Shown here one piece after another: positions 8,118 through 9,170 of a stretch of 9,170 nt of DNA. The notes below the pieces were generated by a model that was not told where the DNA came from, searched no databases, and was given only the letters and a program-made list of their open reading frames with translations. The stretch comes from Myxococcales bacterium (GTDB taxonomy: Bacteria > Myxococcota_A > Polyangia > Polyangiales > Houyiibacteriaceae). The stretch covers positions 1 through 9,170 of the forward strand of contig JAUXFZ010000062.1 of the NCBI GenBank assembly GCA_030622585.1, given 5' to 3'. Each line of letters starts with the position of its first letter. Within the stretch, counting starts at the first letter, position 1. Made by a program: the position numbers and the translations under genes.

Positions 8118-8124
8118 CTCCTCC
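8118..8124 (-). promoter_or_regulatory. Strong ribosome binding site of the DUF5335 gene
   Basis: The minus strand reads GGAGGAG then ACG and ATG at 8114. It is the best Shine-Dalgarno in the window. It rules out the overlapping TTG at 8126 as the start. Confidence 0.8.
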
Positions 8125-8143
8125 AAGCCTAGGGCTTCACACG

Positions 8144-8160
8144 AAGCAAACCCCGTGCCT
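8144..8160 (-). promoter_or_regulatory. Sigma-54 (RpoN) promoter of the DUF5335 - host-attachment - CBS unit
   Basis: On the minus strand the sequence is AGGCACGGGGTTTGCTT. Against the sigma-54 consensus TGGCACG-N4-TTGCW it differs only at the first base. The essential GG (8159-8158) and GC (8147-8146) are separated by exactly 10 nt. The predicted transcription start is near 8134, giving a 20-nt leader that ends with the strong ribosome site and ATG at 8114. Sigma-54 promoters need an ATP-hydrolysing enhancer-binding activator, and a perfect palindrome lies about 93 bp upstream of this start. This is a sequence match only; no activator gene is in the window. Confidence 0.75.
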
Positions 8161-8220
8161 ACTTCGGCCCCCTAGTTCCGTGGAAAGTTTGGGCAAAGGA
8201 CGCAAACCGTGCGCAGATTG

Positions 8221-8233
8221 ATCGTGGCACGAT
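8221..8233. promoter_or_regulatory. 13-bp perfect palindrome, candidate activator-binding site
   Basis: ATCGTG-G-CACGAT is a perfect 6+1+6 inverted repeat centred on base 8227, in the divergent intergenic region. It lies about 93 bp upstream of the predicted sigma-54 start of the minus-strand unit, inside the usual range for enhancer sites, and about 66 bp upstream of the possible start of the plus-strand gene. A looser related repeat, CGTG-N5-CACG (8262-8274), is centred 41 bp away, roughly four helical turns. Binding by an NtrC-family dimer is inferred; it could also be an operator for another dimeric regulator. Confidence 0.5.
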
Positions 8234-8267
8234 AGAATTGCGTGGCGGCGGGCTACGAGTTCGTGAG

Positions 8268-8283
8268 CGGCACGTCCTTGCTT
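8268..8283 (+). promoter_or_regulatory. Sigma-54-like element for the plus-strand kinase-fold gene, spacing one base short
   Basis: CGGCACGTCCTTGCTT matches both halves of the sigma-54 consensus, but GG (8269-8270) and GC (8280-8281) are 9 nt apart instead of 10. If used, transcription would start near 8293, 23 nt before the ATG at 8316. Sigma-54 is known to be strict about this spacing, so activity is doubtful despite the good position. Confidence 0.25.
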
Positions 8284-8315
8284 GGTATGGTAACTGGCGC
8301 GCTGCGCGGAGTGTG

Positions 8316-9170
8316 ATGGGAAACCTCAAGGCGGATCTCGAAGCGGCAGGCTTCGAGCTGATCGAGACACATATCTCCTGGGTCTTCCTGGGGGCGGCGG
8401 AGGTGCTCAAGGTCAAGCGTCCTGTCGACCTGGGCTTCCTCGACTTCACGACTCTCGAGAAACGGCACGAGGCGTGCGACGCGGAGCTGCGCCTCAACCG
8501 GCGACTCGCGCCCAAGGTCTATATCGATGTAGTCCCAATCACCGTAAACGCTTCGGGCGTCCACGCAATCGCAGGCGAAGGCACGATCGTGGACTGGGCC
8601 GTACGCATGCGCCGTCTTGCGAACGAGACACGCGCCGACGAGCTGCTGCAAGCCGGCCTCCTCGAGCCGAGGCACATCGACGAGCTCGCCGTGCACGTCG
8701 CACGTTTTCACGAAGGTGCACGGTGCGACGCGGAGACGTCTCGACACGGAGACGCCGCCACCATTCGCCGCAACGTGAAGGAGAACTTCGAGCAGACTCG
8801 GGACTCGATCGGCGACTACCTGAGCACCGACCAAGCGCGCGAGATCGAAGCCTGGCAACTCCGTATGCTCGGCGACGGAGGTCGCTTCATGGCGAGAGTC
8901 GACGCGAGCCGCGTCCGCGACGGGCATGGTGACCTGAGGCTCGAACACGTTTACTTCGGGACAGACGGGTCGATCACGATCATCGATTGCATCGAGTTCA
9001 ACGACCGCTTTCGGTACGGCGATGTCTGCGCAGACGTCGCGTTCTTGTCGATGGACCTCGCGTGGCATGGGCGCGTGGACCTCGCGGAGCGATTTCTGGC
9101 TCGGTACGCTCGCGAGTCGAACGACTACGAGCTCTACTCAGTCGTCGATTTCTACGAGAGTTACCGCGCA
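8316..9170 (+). CDS. Aminoglycoside phosphotransferase-like kinase-fold protein (COG2187/COG0645 type), 3' end missing
   Basis: The frame is open from 8316 to the last base: 285 codons with no stop, so the gene continues outside. Family markers are ETHISWVFLGA (17-27), LKVKRPVDLGFLDF (31-44), ELRLNRRLAP (57-66), HGDLRLEHVYF (204-214) with the kinase-type catalytic Asp206, IIDCIEFNDRF (222-232) with the probable metal-binding Asp224, and DVCADVAFLSMDL (236-248). Full-length relatives are about 500-550 residues, the second half being a P-loop kinase-like ATPase; that half would lie beyond the window. Substrate is unknown, and the fold alone does not imply antibiotic resistance. Mycobacterial Rv2004c, a DosR-regulon member, has this architecture. 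Start choice: GGAG at 8308-8311 lies 4 nt before ATG 8316. GTG at 8313 is an alternative, and the frame stays open further upstream with TTG 8238, so a longer N-terminus is possible. Confidence 0.85.
   Translation, partial: MGNLKADLEAAGFELIETHISWVFLGAAEVLKVKRPVDLGFLDFTTLEKRHEACDAELRLNRRLAPKVYIDVVPITVNASGVHAIAGEGTIVDWAVRMRRLANETRADELLQAGLLEPRHIDELAVHVARFHEGARCDAETSRHGDAATIRRNVKENFEQTRDSIGDYLSTDQAREIEAWQLRMLGDGGRFMARVDASRVRDGHGDLRLEHVYFGTDGSITIIDCIEFNDRFRYGDVCADVAFLSMDLAWHGRVDLAERFLARYARESNDYELYSVVDFYESYRA

Noticed and set aside
8218..8238. TTGATC and TAGAAT as a sigma-70 promoter pair
   Set aside because: Only 9 nt separate the two elements, far short of the 16-18 nt needed.
8225..8241. TGGCACGATAGAATTGC on the plus strand as a sigma-54 promoter
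   Set aside because: GG and GC are 12 nt apart instead of 10. The bases are better explained as part of the 13-bp palindrome.
8253..9068. 271-codon minus-strand open frame
   Set aside because: The plus strand of the same stretch encodes the conserved ETHISWVF, HGDLRLEH and CIEFNDRF motifs, so the minus frame is a shadow.

Overview
The window comes from a GC-rich bacterium (about 60% G+C by eye, dense coding, good Shine-Dalgarno sites). The Asp/Glu/Arg-rich proteins, the strong sigma-54-type promoter and the gene content suggest a deltaproteobacterial or myxococcal lineage. No marker gene is present, so this placement is only a guess.

Layout. (1) Bases 2-6467, plus strand, form a compact alpha-glucan (glycogen) operon. 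It holds the 3' part of a GT4 glycosyltransferase, a GH57 alpha-glucan hydrolase/transferase, and a 1418-residue protein. That protein joins a eukaryotic-type (GT3) glycogen synthase to a GT35 alpha-glucan phosphorylase. The genes are 8 nt apart and then overlap by ATGA, so synthesis, trimming and phosphorolysis of the polymer are made from one message. (2) Bases 6491-8114, minus strand, converge on that operon across a 23-nt gap. They form a three-gene unit read as DUF5335 protein, host-attachment-family protein, then a protein with four CBS motifs. (3) Bases 8115-8315 are a divergent control region. It has a near-consensus sigma-54 promoter for the minus-strand unit, a perfect 13-bp palindrome about 93 bp upstream of its predicted start, and a one-base-short sigma-54-like element pointing the other way. 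(4) Bases 8316-9170, plus strand, are the 5' part of an aminoglycoside-phosphotransferase-like gene of the COG2187/COG0645 type, cut by the window end.

How it may fit together. The left half stores and mobilises glucan. The right half resembles genes of stationary-phase, hypoxia or dormancy programmes: CBS nucleotide sensors and Rv2004c-like kinase-fold proteins occur together in the mycobacterial DosR regulon. A sigma-54 enhancer-binding regulator acting at the palindrome would explain the divergent arrangement. The two most unusual items are the synthase-phosphorylase fusion and this sigma-54/palindrome control region. No RNA genes, CRISPR arrays, insertion sequences or long repeats were seen.
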